The notes under the pieces were generated by a model, which was given only the letters and a program-made list of their open reading frames with translations, had not been told where the DNA came from and searched no databases. Shown here piece by piece: positions 1-6,073 of a DNA stretch of 6,073 bases (positions are counted from its first letter, which is position 1; each line of letters opens with the position of its first letter). The position numbers were made by a program, and so were the translations under genes. Origin of the DNA: Acidobacteriaceae bacterium (GTDB taxonomy: Bacteria > Acidobacteriota > Terriglobia > Bryobacterales > Bryobacteraceae); the NCBI GenBank assembly GCA_019245255.1, contig JAFARV010000886.1:1-6073 (forward strand), in the 5' to 3' direction.

Positions 1-1
1 G

Positions 2-1123
2 GCGTACGAGCTGAAAATGGATCCACTCGCATTCCGCCTTAAGAACTATGCCGAGACCGATCCTGATAAGAACAAATCCTGGTCGAGTAAGTCGCTCCGC
101 GAATGTTACCAGAAGGGTGCGGAACGTTTTGGCTGGAGCAAACGATCTCACGAACCACGTTCGATGCGAGAAGCAGACAATCTGATCGGCTGGGGAATGG
201 CGACTTCTGTCTATCCGACCAGGCGAAGTGCATCCAGCGCTTCGGTACGCCTGAATGCCGACGGGACGTTTTCTGCAGATGCCGGTTCTCAGGACATCGG
301 AACCGGCACTTACACGATCATGACGCAAATAGCTGCAAGAGGCCTGGGTGTCCGGCCCGACCAGGTGCAGTTCCGGCTCGGCGACACGCTGATGCCGAGG
401 ACGCCGGTGTCGGGCGGCTCGCAAACCGCTGCGAGTACGGGTTCGGCAGTGTATCTGGCGGCGCAAGCGCTGCGCGAGAAGCTGGTGCAGATGGCCGTGA
501 GCGATGCGCGCTCACCTTTGTCGGGCGTGAGTAGTCAGGATGTCGTCTTTGAGGACGGCCGCATTTTCTCGCAAGGCGACCGGTCTAAAGGCGAAACCTT
601 TGGACAGCTTTTATCGAGAAACACGCAAACCTACATTGAGGCAAGGGCAGACGCTAAGCCGGGAGCGGAGAAAGAAGAATACGCAATGTACGCCTTCGGT
701 GCTCAATTCGCCGAAGTGCGCGTGGATCCCGATCTTGGCATGATCAAGGTTTCGCGCATGGTCGGCTGTTTTGGCGCCGGGCAGATTCTGAATGCAAAAA
801 CGGCTCGCAGCCAGTTTATCGGCGGCATGATCTGGGGCATCAGCTTTGCCCTGTTTGAAGAAGCACAAACGGACAAGCGGCTGGCGCGTTTTGTGAATAA
901 TAATCTAGCCGAATATCATGTTCCGACGCATGCGGATATCGGCGAGATTGACGCGATCTGGGTGGATGAAGTTGATTCTCACATCAATCCCATCGGTGCC
1001 AAAGGCATCGGGGAGATCGGAATCACGGGATCCGCGGCTGCCGTCGCGAATGCGGTGTTTCATGCTACCGGCGTGCGAGTGCGCGATGTGCCGATTACGT
1101 TGGATAAGATCCTGAAGACTTAG
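2..1123 (+). CDS. Xanthine dehydrogenase/aldehyde oxidase family, molybdopterin-binding subunit (C-terminal part, 5' truncated)
   Basis: This is the C-terminal half of the large subunit of a molybdenum hydroxylase, which binds the molybdopterin cofactor and hydroxylates an aldehyde or N-heterocycle. The frame is open to the left edge: the codons before the ATG at 17 read AYELK and run into MDPLAFRLKNYAE, a conserved internal stretch of this family, so that ATG is not the start. The visible 373 residues would be about half of a full-length protein of roughly 730. Conserved cofactor and active-site segments are visible: GSQDIGTGTYT (bases 284–316), SGGSQTAASTGSAV (410–451) and GAKGIGEIG near the end, whose Glu codon at 1013–1015 is the expected catalytic base. 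The DIGTGT form, in place of the MGQG of animal xanthine dehydrogenase, points to the PaoC/YagR-like group. FAD and 2Fe-2S partner subunits would be expected outside the window. The substrate cannot be told. The gene ends tail to tail with rdgB. Confidence 0.93.
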   Translation, partial: AYELKMDPLAFRLKNYAETDPDKNKSWSSKSLRECYQKGAERFGWSKRSHEPRSMREADNLIGWGMATSVYPTRRSASSASVRLNADGTFSADAGSQDIGTGTYTIMTQIAARGLGVRPDQVQFRLGDTLMPRTPVSGGSQTAASTGSAVYLAAQALREKLVQMAVSDARSPLSGVSSQDVVFEDGRIFSQGDRSKGETFGQLLSRNTQTYIEARADAKPGAEKEEYAMYAFGAQFAEVRVDPDLGMIKVSRMVGCFGAGQILNAKTARSQFIGGMIWGISFALFEEAQTDKRLARFVNNNLAEYHVPTHADIGEIDAIWVDEVDSHINPIGAKGIGEIGITGSAAAVANAVFHATGVRVRDVPITLDKILKT

Positions 1124-1719
1124 CGCGGCGCGCTGCGTTTCAGCCAATCGAAGAGCGCACGGACGGCTTTCCCGCGGTGACTTACTTCGAACTTCGCTTC
1201 CGTCGTGAGTTCGCCAAAGCACTGGTTCAGCGGCGGATAGAAGAATAACGGGTCATAGCCGAACCCATTCGAGCCTTGCGGCGCTCGCAGGATTTCACCC
1301 TCCACCGCGCCCGATACGGTAGTCAGGAGTTTGCCGCCCTTTGCTACGCCGATCACGCACACAAACCGGCCGTGACGATTCAGTTTGTGTCTGAGATTCT
1401 CAAGTAACAACTGGTTATTGGCCTCATCGGTTACATCTGTCCCCGAGTAACGGGCTGAGAAGACACCAGGCTCGCCGCCGAGCGCATCGACTTCAAGCCC
1501 CGAATCTTCCGCAAACACCAGTTCGTCAGTGAAGCCGGAGTAATATAACGCCTTGATGGCAGCGTTCTCCTGGAACGTTGCGCCTGTTTCTTCCGGAGGA
1601 GTAACTTCCTTGATATTCGGAAGCGGAAGGAGTTCCAGGCCGGTGATTCCGGACTGCTGCGCTGCCAGAGTAAATTCACGCAGCTTACCTGGATTTGTTG
1701 AGCAGGCGTACAGGATCAT
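1120..1719 (-). CDS. rdgB: XTP/dITP diphosphatase (RdgB/HAM1 family)
   Basis: This cytosolic enzyme hydrolyses non-canonical purine nucleoside triphosphates (XTP, dITP, ITP) to monophosphate and pyrophosphate, keeping deaminated purines out of DNA and RNA. The 199-residue product has normal family length. Family motifs are in order: STNPGK (residues 7–12, triphosphate-binding loop), [15 protein letters not shown] (43–57), [14 protein letters not shown] (69–82) with the catalytic acidic pair Glu71/Asp72, GVFSARYSG (85–93), [12 protein letters not shown] (149–160) for base recognition, and SHRGKA (180–185). The ATG start overlaps the stop of rph as ATGA and has no strong Shine-Dalgarno of its own, which suggests translational coupling. 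The TAA stop shares bases with the TAG of the convergent hydroxylase gene. No key residue appears to be missing. Confidence 0.97.
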   Translation of the reverse strand: MILYACSTNPGKLREFTLAAQQSGITGLELLPLPNIKEVTPPEETGATFQENAAIKALYYSGFTDELVFAEDSGLEVDALGGEPGVFSARYSGTDVTDEANNQLLLENLRHKLNRHGRFVCVIGVAKGGKLLTTVSGAVEGEILRAPQGSNGFGYDPLFFYPPLNQCFGELTTEAKFEVSHRGKAVRALFDWLKRSAPR

Positions 1720-2438
1720 GCACTGCCCGCAAGGGCTGCTTCCTGTATGCTGCGTAGCTGTGCAATCCCGGTACGTGCGAGTTGCATCATGGCGAGTAAC
1801 TGGGCGTCGTCAAACGGCCTTCGTTCCGATGTAGCCTGCAGTTCGACAAACTGATCCGAGCCCGTCAGCACCACGTTCATATCCACATCCGCGCGCGAGT
1901 CCTCGTCGTAGTTGAGGTCAAGCAGCGGAGTGCCCGCAAGGATGCCGACACTGACGGCGGCGACTGAGTCAAGCAGCGGCGATCTTGAAATTGCTTTGTA
2001 GTCGACCAGAGTTTTCAGCGCAATCGCGAGCGCCACGTAGGCGCCGGTGATTGAGGCAGTACGGGTTCCCCCATCGGCTTGCAGAACATCACAGTCGATG
2101 ATGATGCTGCGCTCGCCCAAGGCAACCAGGTCCACAACGGCACGTAGGGAACGGCCGATCAGGCGCTGAATCTCGTGCGTTCGTCCGGATGGTTTGCCCT
2201 TCGTTACCTCGCGCGGAGTGCGCGTGATTGTGGCGCGCGGCAACATGGCGTACTCGGCGGTGATCCAGCCCTTGCCCGTGCCGCGCAGAAAGGGTGGAAC
2301 CGTATCTTCGACTGTGGCCGTACACAGAACGCGAGTATTACCGCTTTCGATAAGTGCGGAGCCTTCCGCGGTTGCAAGGAAACTCGGCGTAACTCTGGTG
2401 GTTCGCAAATCGCCCGGATGTCGTCCATCGCTTCGCAT
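1716..2438 (-). CDS. rph: Ribonuclease PH
   Basis: RNase PH is a phosphate-dependent 3'→5' exoribonuclease that trims tRNA 3' ends and other structured RNAs, normally as a hexamer in the cytosol. The 240-residue length is typical of the family. Visible features are the N-terminal MRSDGR signature, [14 protein letters not shown] (residues 57–70), [20 protein letters not shown] (81–100) with the phosphate-site Arg86, [19 protein letters not shown] (115–133) with the second phosphate-site Arg126, and the acidic segment [18 protein letters not shown] (173–190) holding Asp178, Asp180 and Asp184 for metal binding and catalysis. The start is fixed by alignment to the MRxxGR beginning known in this family; the Shine-Dalgarno before it is weak. 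The frame stays open upstream but has no good alternative. The stop overlaps the rdgB start (ATGA), a pairing seen in many bacteria. Intact and presumably active. Confidence 0.97.
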   Translation of the reverse strand: MRSDGRHPGDLRTTRVTPSFLATAEGSALIESGNTRVLCTATVEDTVPPFLRGTGKGWITAEYAMLPRATITRTPREVTKGKPSGRTHEIQRLIGRSLRAVVDLVALGERSIIIDCDVLQADGGTRTASITGAYVALAIALKTLVDYKAISRSPLLDSVAAVSVGILAGTPLLDLNYDEDSRADVDMNVVLTGSDQFVELQATSERRPFDDAQLLAMMQLARTGIAQLRSIQEAALAGSA

Positions 2439-2485
2439 GGTTTCGCGTTTCCATGGTACGAGATCCGCAGGGGACCGATTCAGGG

Positions 2486-2635
2486 CTAGCCTAAGCCATG
2501 CAAGGCGGCAAAGAAGAAGAAGGCTACAATCGCCAACAAGATCAGGAGCAGGACCAGACAGGGGATCGCTCCCTGGCGGGGCATCACGGGGGCTTTCGCC
2601 GACGTGGATTTCTTCTTGATTTTCGAGGACGCCAT
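2486..2635 (-). CDS. Small single-pass membrane protein, 49 aa, function unknown
   Basis: I do not recognise this gene. The ATG at 2635 opens a 49-residue frame ending in TAG. The N-terminus is strongly basic ([16 protein letters not shown], then a further Arg at residue 20). It is followed by one clear hydrophobic segment at about residues 23–45 ([20 protein letters not shown], continuing AAL), and a short tail HGLG. By the positive-inside rule the N-terminus should be cytoplasmic. The frame fills the gap between the cysteine-rich gene (62 bases away) and rph (47 bases away) on the same strand, which supports it being real. The weak point is the start: no Shine-Dalgarno precedes the ATG. An in-frame GTG at 2665, with AGGCGG four bases upstream, would give 59 residues and add a second short hydrophobic stretch (AGLALSLSV). 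No function can be assigned. Confidence 0.6.
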   Translation of the reverse strand: MASSKIKKKSTSAKAPVMPRQGAIPCLVLLLILLAIVAFFFFAALHGLG

Positions 2636-2697
2636 TACGGACAGAGATAGCGCGAGACCAGCCACGAGGCCGCCTGCGACGCCATTTTTAAAAGGAG

Positions 2698-3180
2698 CTA
2701 CTTCTTAAACAAGCTATCAAAGGCGGCGCGCGCATCGTTTGCACTCCGGGGTGCGGCAATCATCGATGGTTCCGCCGGTCTCTGGATGCCTCCGGACGGC
2801 AGCGCGTCGCGCGCGACAGTCACCCTTGGCGAGAAGAGCTCACACGAATTTGTCTGATCTTTAACGGCAATGCGCACCGGTATCGGCTTAAGACACTGGA
2901 AGCGCGTTGAGGAATCGAAGTGAACGCATTGCTTGCAACAATGCAAGCTAGCGCCGCACTTGGGACAATTCCCCTTGAAATCTGTGTCAGGCGGTAATGT
3001 TACCGTGCAGTTAAAACAACGTGACGCAACAACATTCTGAACCAAACGAGGAAGCTTCGGTCCAGTTATGTCGAGTGGCAATTTGGGGCCATTGAATTTT
3101 GGCTTCTCGGCACGATATGAATTTGTGCTCCGATCAGAATCCTGATACCCCCGCTGTCTATACTTGCGATCTCCGTCCAT
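2698..3180 (-). CDS. Cysteine-rich zinc-ribbon protein, function unknown
   Basis: This 160-residue protein has no enzyme motif that I recognise. Residues 1–50 are polar and low in complexity (MDGDRKYRQRGYQDSD...), with a repeated GPKLP at 31–35 and 40–44. Residues 55–75 form a four-cysteine ribbon, CFNC(13)CPKC, with Cys55, Cys58, Cys72 and Cys75. A second cluster follows: CCKQCVH (81–87), Cys96 and Cys113 in NSCELFSPR, suggesting a second metal site. The C-terminus is a Pro/Ala-rich linker ending DARAAFDSLFKK. Zinc binding is inferred from cysteine spacing; the role could be nucleic-acid or protein binding. I chose the ATG at 3180 because AAGGAG lies 11 bases upstream. An in-frame GTG at 3228 would add 16 residues but has no such site. 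The gene lies upstream of the small membrane gene, rph and rdgB on the same strand. The stretch looks more AT-rich than rph. Confidence 0.82.
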   Translation of the reverse strand: MDGDRKYRQRGYQDSDRSTNSYRAEKPKFNGPKLPLDITGPKLPRLVQNVVASRCFNCTVTLPPDTDFKGNCPKCGASLHCCKQCVHFDSSTRFQCLKPIPVRIAVKDQTNSCELFSPRVTVARDALPSGGIQRPAEPSMIAAPRSANDARAAFDSLFKK

Positions 3181-3191
3181 ACGTTGATCGG

Positions 3192-3197
3192 CTCCTT
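3192..3197 (-). promoter_or_regulatory. Shine-Dalgarno for the cysteine-rich protein gene
   Basis: On the minus strand this reads AAGGAG, 11 bases before the ATG at 3180. The spacing is a little long, but it is the clearest ribosome binding site on the minus strand in this window. It decides between the ATG at 3180 and the GTG at 3228, since the GTG has no purine-rich sequence before it. Confidence 0.6.
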
Positions 3198-3379
3198 GGA
3201 AAAGTCCAGTAGTCGGGCGAGAACACACACATGGTGTATTTTCGTTCGAGCTGGACGAACATCAGTGCAGTTCCAGTACTATTGAGACGAAAGTTTATTT
3301 ATCTTCTCTGGAAATCTCGAGGAGAGAGCGGATTCCGGTTACTCGGAAGGAATGTCTTGCGGCTTCCGCTGCACCTGTC

Positions 3380-3389
3380 TTGTATGTAC
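3380..3389. repeat. Direct repeat copy 1, TTGTATGTAC
   Basis: A 10-base sequence repeated exactly at 3429–3438 in the same orientation, 49 bases away. It reads GTACATACAA on the minus strand. A GCAC also lies a few bases upstream of each copy (3371–3374 and 3421–3424). It could be a paired regulator site or chance. Confidence 0.4.
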
Positions 3390-3428
3390 CACGTTTCCGC
3401 GCGCGAAGCTAGTAGCAACCGCACAATT

Positions 3429-3438
3429 TTGTATGTAC
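3429..3438. repeat. Direct repeat copy 2, TTGTATGTAC
   Basis: Second exact copy of the 10-base sequence at 3380–3389. It lies 12 bases downstream of the glgP stop codon in the glgP direction of reading. No function can be assigned from the sequence alone. Confidence 0.4.
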
Positions 3439-3449
3439 TATGCCTCAGA

Positions 3450-6002
3450 TTAGTCTGATACCCATTTCAACAGAGCATTACACGGTCGAGTGAGCGGGTT
3501 ATCGAAATGGTTCGGACTAATGCGAACTGAATACCCGACGCGGCCCGTTTGCTGGACGATGAATTCGTTGGCAAAAACGACGGCGTCTCCCTGTTTCCCG
3601 ACGGGAACGAGCGTGAGGGTCTGAGTATCCTGGAGCTCGCCTGTCGCTCCGACCTGTCCGATAACGGCTTCCACTCTCACTTCGGAGGCTTCCAGGCCCG
3701 CCAGGTCTACAGTGGCGCGAAAGGCGATCGCAGAACCGCTCATGACGTCATCGCCGGCCCCGTCGCCAAGTTCAAGGAAACGAATCCGCTCCCATTGATG
3801 CCGGACTCGCTCTTCCCAACCTGCCTTCTTGCGAGCCGCTTCGAAGCCGTTCGCCGAAATATCTATCCAGAGCTTGTGCGCGGGCTGGTAGAGCTCCGAC
3901 ATATACTCGACCAGCATCCGGCCACAGCTGAACCATGGCGTGATATTCGCGATGCACTTCTTCATGCGCTCTATCCACTCTGAAGGCACCTCGTCCTCGC
4001 CGCCGGCGTAAAACATCGGCACGATCTCGTTCTCCAGCTTGGAGTAGATAGCGCTGGCATGGATCTCGTCCTGGTCCTCAGAGTAGGGAAGACGCTCGCC
4101 AATCGCCCAGCCTCCCGAAATCTCGTATGCTTCGTCGAACCACCCGTCGAGCACACTCAGGTTCAGGATGCCGTTCATGGAAGCTTTCATCCCGCTGGTG
4201 CCGCAAGCTTCTTCGCCGCGCCGGGGATTGTTGAGCCACAAGTCGACTCCCTGGATCAATTCGCGCGCCACCTGGATCCCGTAGTCTTCGACAAAAATAA
4301 GGCGCTTCGAAATCTCGGGATCGCGAGAAAGGGTGACGATCTCACGAATCAGCCCCTTACCCGGATGGTCCTTCGGGTGCGCTTTGCCGGCGATGACAAT
4401 CTGAAGCGGCATTTTCGGGTTATTGATCAATCGCTTCAGACGGGCCACATCACGGAACAGCAGCGTCGCACGCTTGTAAGTTGCAAACCGCCGGGCGAAG
4501 CCGATGGTGAACACCTCGGGATCGAGGACTTCACTCAGGCGCCGGATTTCAGCGGCTGAGGCTTTCCGCTGGATCGCAGAAGCAACCGAGCGCTCGCGCA
4601 CATAGGCCACCATGCGCCGCTTGCGTTTGCGATGCATCTCCCAGAGTTCCTGGCTGGGGATCTCATGCACCTGCTCCCACATCTTCAGGTCCTCGAGCCG
4701 GTCACGCCAGTCTGGCAACAGGTACTGATCGTAGATGCTGGCGAGGTCGCCGTTAACCCAACTCGGAGCGTGTACGCCGTTGGTTATGGAGGTAATGGGA
4801 ACTTCGTTTACCGGCAGACGCGGCCACAGGTCCTGGAACATGTCTTGCGACACGGAACGGTGCAGAATGCTCACTGCATTGCGAAACGCAGAAGTCTTGA
4901 GCGCGAGGACCGCCATCGAAAAGCGCTCCGTCGGGTCCTGCATGTTTTTGCGGCCGAGCTCAAGCAGTTGGTTGAACTCGATGCCGGCGGCCTGACAGTA
5001 GCCGATGAAGTAGTCATACACCAGGCTCGAGTCGAAAAGGTCGATGCCGGCGGGCACGGACGTATGCGTCGTGAAGACGTTGCTGACGCGTGTCGCTTCG
5101 AGCGCCTGCGGGAAAGTCAACCTCTGTTCCTGCATCAGGACGCGAATTCGTTCGATTGCCAGAAACGCGGAATGCCCCTCGTTCATATGGTGAACGGTGG
5201 GTTTGATGTGCAACTTTTTCAGCGCGCGCAATCCACCGATGCCGAGTACGATTTCCTGCCGGATGCGCTTGTGAATGTCGCCGCCGTAAAGCTGGTCGGT
5301 GATCTCCCTGTGCTCAGCCGAGCTATTTTGCGGGATGTTGGTATCGAGAACGTATAACCGGACGCGGCCAACTTTGATGCACCAGACCTTGACGAACACC
5401 CTGCCGCTGGGCAGGTCTACATCTACCAGTAGTTCGTTCCCCCGCTCGTCTACGGCAGGCGTGATGGGAAGGGTGTAAAAGTCGTTCAGCGGCGTGCTTT
5501 CCTGCTGCCAACCATCCGGATTCAAGCGCTGCTGCAGATAGCCGCGCTGATAGAGCAGGCCGACGCCGGTCAAGGCAAAATCGGAATCACTGGCCGCCTT
5601 CAGATGATCTCCGGACAGAATTCCGAGGCCGCCCGAATAGATTTGCATGCAGTCCAGAAGGCCGTACTCCATGGAGAAGTACGCGATGTTGGGCGCATTC
5701 GGAGCGGGTGGAGCGGTGTGCAGATACGCGTCGTTACGCTCGCAGGCACGCCGGTACAAAGAAAGAAAGCGCGGATCGGCTGCAGCCTTGTCCAGCACCC
5801 CCTGGGAAATCCGGCCCAGCAGTTGTATGGGGTTATGGTTGTACTCTTTCCACAGGTTCGGCTCGAGGCGGCGGAACAGAGCGCGAATCGTGTGATCCCA
5901 ACTCCACAAGAGGTTGTAGGCAACTTCCGGTAACCGGCTGAGGGCGGCTGGCAACGCGGGGCGAACCAAGAACTCCTTGGTCGGTTGTATCTGATACGGC
6001 AT
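3450..6002 (-). CDS. glgP: Alpha-glucan (glycogen/maltodextrin) phosphorylase, DUF3417 type
   Basis: This GT35 enzyme removes terminal alpha-1,4-linked glucose from storage glucan with phosphate, releasing glucose-1-phosphate; it uses pyridoxal phosphate and is cytosolic. The 850 residues fit the bacterial/archaeal form with an N-terminal DUF3417 domain (about 10–110, including YNLLWSWD at 29–36). The catalytic core follows: NIAYFSMEYGLLDC (105–118), YSGGLGILSGDHLKAASD (122–139), HHMNEGHSAF (271–280), THTSVPAGID (312–321), TNGVHAPSWV (407–416), GFARRFATYKRA (501–512) and EEACGTSGMKASMNG (597–611). Lys606 in GTSGMK is the expected pyridoxal phosphate lysine. The last 95 residues or so (from about 756) look like a beta-sandwich appendix with no catalytic motif. 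The ATG is the only good start: the frame runs up to a TAA at 6063–6065 with no other ATG, GTG or TTG. The Shine-Dalgarno is weak. No frameshift is seen. Confidence 0.96.
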   Translation of the reverse strand: MPYQIQPTKEFLVRPALPAALSRLPEVAYNLLWSWDHTIRALFRRLEPNLWKEYNHNPIQLLGRISQGVLDKAAADPRFLSLYRRACERNDAYLHTAPPAPNAPNIAYFSMEYGLLDCMQIYSGGLGILSGDHLKAASDSDFALTGVGLLYQRGYLQQRLNPDGWQQESTPLNDFYTLPITPAVDERGNELLVDVDLPSGRVFVKVWCIKVGRVRLYVLDTNIPQNSSAEHREITDQLYGGDIHKRIRQEIVLGIGGLRALKKLHIKPTVHHMNEGHSAFLAIERIRVLMQEQRLTFPQALEATRVSNVFTTHTSVPAGIDLFDSSLVYDYFIGYCQAAGIEFNQLLELGRKNMQDPTERFSMAVLALKTSAFRNAVSILHRSVSQDMFQDLWPRLPVNEVPITSITNGVHAPSWVNGDLASIYDQYLLPDWRDRLEDLKMWEQVHEIPSQELWEMHRKRKRRMVAYVRERSVASAIQRKASAAEIRRLSEVLDPEVFTIGFARRFATYKRATLLFRDVARLKRLINNPKMPLQIVIAGKAHPKDHPGKGLIREIVTLSRDPEISKRLIFVEDYGIQVARELIQGVDLWLNNPRRGEEACGTSGMKASMNGILNLSVLDGWFDEAYEISGGWAIGERLPYSEDQDEIHASAIYSKLENEIVPMFYAGGEDEVPSEWIERMKKCIANITPWFSCGRMLVEYMSELYQPAHKLWIDISANGFEAARKKAGWEERVRHQWERIRFLELGDGAGDDVMSGSAIAFRATVDLAGLEASEVRVEAVIGQVGATGELQDTQTLTLVPVGKQGDAVVFANEFIVQQTGRVGYSVRISPNHFDNPLTRPCNALLKWVSD

Positions 6003-6073
6003 CAGTGTTCTATCAGTTTGAGGGTGGTATTCGTAAGGCCTTGCCGGAACACGCGTGGGGTATTACCCGGAAG
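6003..6073 (-). other. Upstream region of glgP with a short palindrome
   Basis: The 71 bases before the glgP start contain no other gene. A perfect 11-base palindrome, GGGTA-T-TACCC, lies at 6058–6068, about 55 bases before the ATG. It could be part of an operator, but it is short and the window ends five bases later. I see no confident promoter boxes. Confidence 0.25.

Larger units (their letters stand above)
3181..3449. other. Intergenic gap between glgP and the cysteine-rich gene
   Basis: About 270 bases with no gene I can support. It should hold the 3' end of the glgP transcript and the promoter for the downstream four-gene unit. I found no confident -35/-10 pair on the minus strand; an AT-rich patch around 3291–3302 is the only hint. 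Short inverted repeats are present: TCAGA-TTAG-TCTGA at 3445–3458 over the glgP stop, TTCCG/CGGAA at 3333–3348, GCGG-CTT-CCGC at 3359–3369, and GTTCG/CGAAC at 3244–3260. None is followed by a T-run on the minus strand, so none is called a terminator. A 10-base direct repeat lies near the glgP end. Confidence 0.6.

Noticed and set aside
17..19. ATG at 17 as the start of the hydroxylase gene
   Set aside because: The frame continues to the window edge with conserved family residues (AYELK) before it, so this Met is internal.
103..534. 143-codon + strand open frame inside the hydroxylase gene
   Set aside because: It is in a different frame within a gene with clear family motifs, and its Cys/Arg-rich translation has no recognisable domain.
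2194..2619. 141-codon + strand open frame across the rph start and the gap behind it
   Set aside because: It is antisense to rph and to the small membrane gene, is Arg/Ser-rich in a shadow-like way, and has no family resemblance.
3181..3228. GTG-initiated 16-residue N-terminal extension of the cysteine-rich protein
   Set aside because: No ribosome binding site precedes the GTG, whereas AAGGAG precedes the ATG at 3180. The extension reads as untranslated leader.
3231..3458. 75-codon + strand open frame in the gap next to glgP
   Set aside because: Its composition is unlike a folded protein, no Shine-Dalgarno precedes the ATG, and it runs into the end of glgP on the other strand. It is most likely a chance frame in non-coding DNA.
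3445..3458. Inverted repeat TCAGA-TTAG-TCTGA over the glgP stop as a terminator
   Set aside because: The stem is only five base pairs, AT-containing, and not followed by a T-run on the minus strand.
4632..5357. Long open frame (241 codons) on the + strand
   Set aside because: It lies wholly antisense to the glgP catalytic core, whose motifs are intact. Its translation shows no recognisable domain and is explained by codon bias of the GC-rich opposite strand.

Overview
The window looks like chromosomal housekeeping DNA from a moderately GC-rich bacterium. My best guess is an acidobacterium of the Solibacter/Bryobacter type. This rests on the gene content: a DUF3417-type glucan phosphorylase, an rph–rdgB pair, a PaoC/YagR-like molybdenum hydroxylase, and a small cysteine-rich protein of a kind I associate with acidobacterial genomes. 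It is recognition of protein style from memory, not a search result. I see no transposase, integrase, CRISPR array, tRNA or rRNA.

Layout from left to right. Bases 2–1123 (+) hold the C-terminal half of a molybdopterin-binding subunit of the xanthine dehydrogenase/aldehyde oxidase family; the 5' half lies outside the window. Everything else is on the minus strand, so it is read from right to left: glgP (6002–3450), a gap of about 270 bases, a zinc-ribbon/cysteine-rich protein (3180–2698), a 49-residue single-pass membrane protein (2635–2486), rph for RNase PH (2438–1716) and rdgB for XTP/dITP pyrophosphatase (1719–1120). The stop codon of rdgB overlaps the stop codon of the + strand hydroxylase gene tail to tail.

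How the genes fit together. rph and rdgB overlap by four bases (ATGA) and are almost certainly co-translated; they act in RNA 3'-end trimming and nucleotide-pool cleaning. The small membrane protein and the cysteine-rich protein lie just upstream on the same strand with gaps of about 50–60 bases, so the four genes probably form one transcription unit. The glucan phosphorylase degrades glycogen-type storage glucan and is probably a separate unit, although I found no convincing intrinsic terminator after it. The hydroxylase fragment belongs to a convergent unit and is unrelated in function.

I found no clear evidence of a previously undescribed multi-gene system. The items most worth a second look are the cysteine-rich protein, the tiny membrane protein missed by size cut-offs (with its ambiguous start), and a 10-base direct repeat in the gap downstream of glgP.
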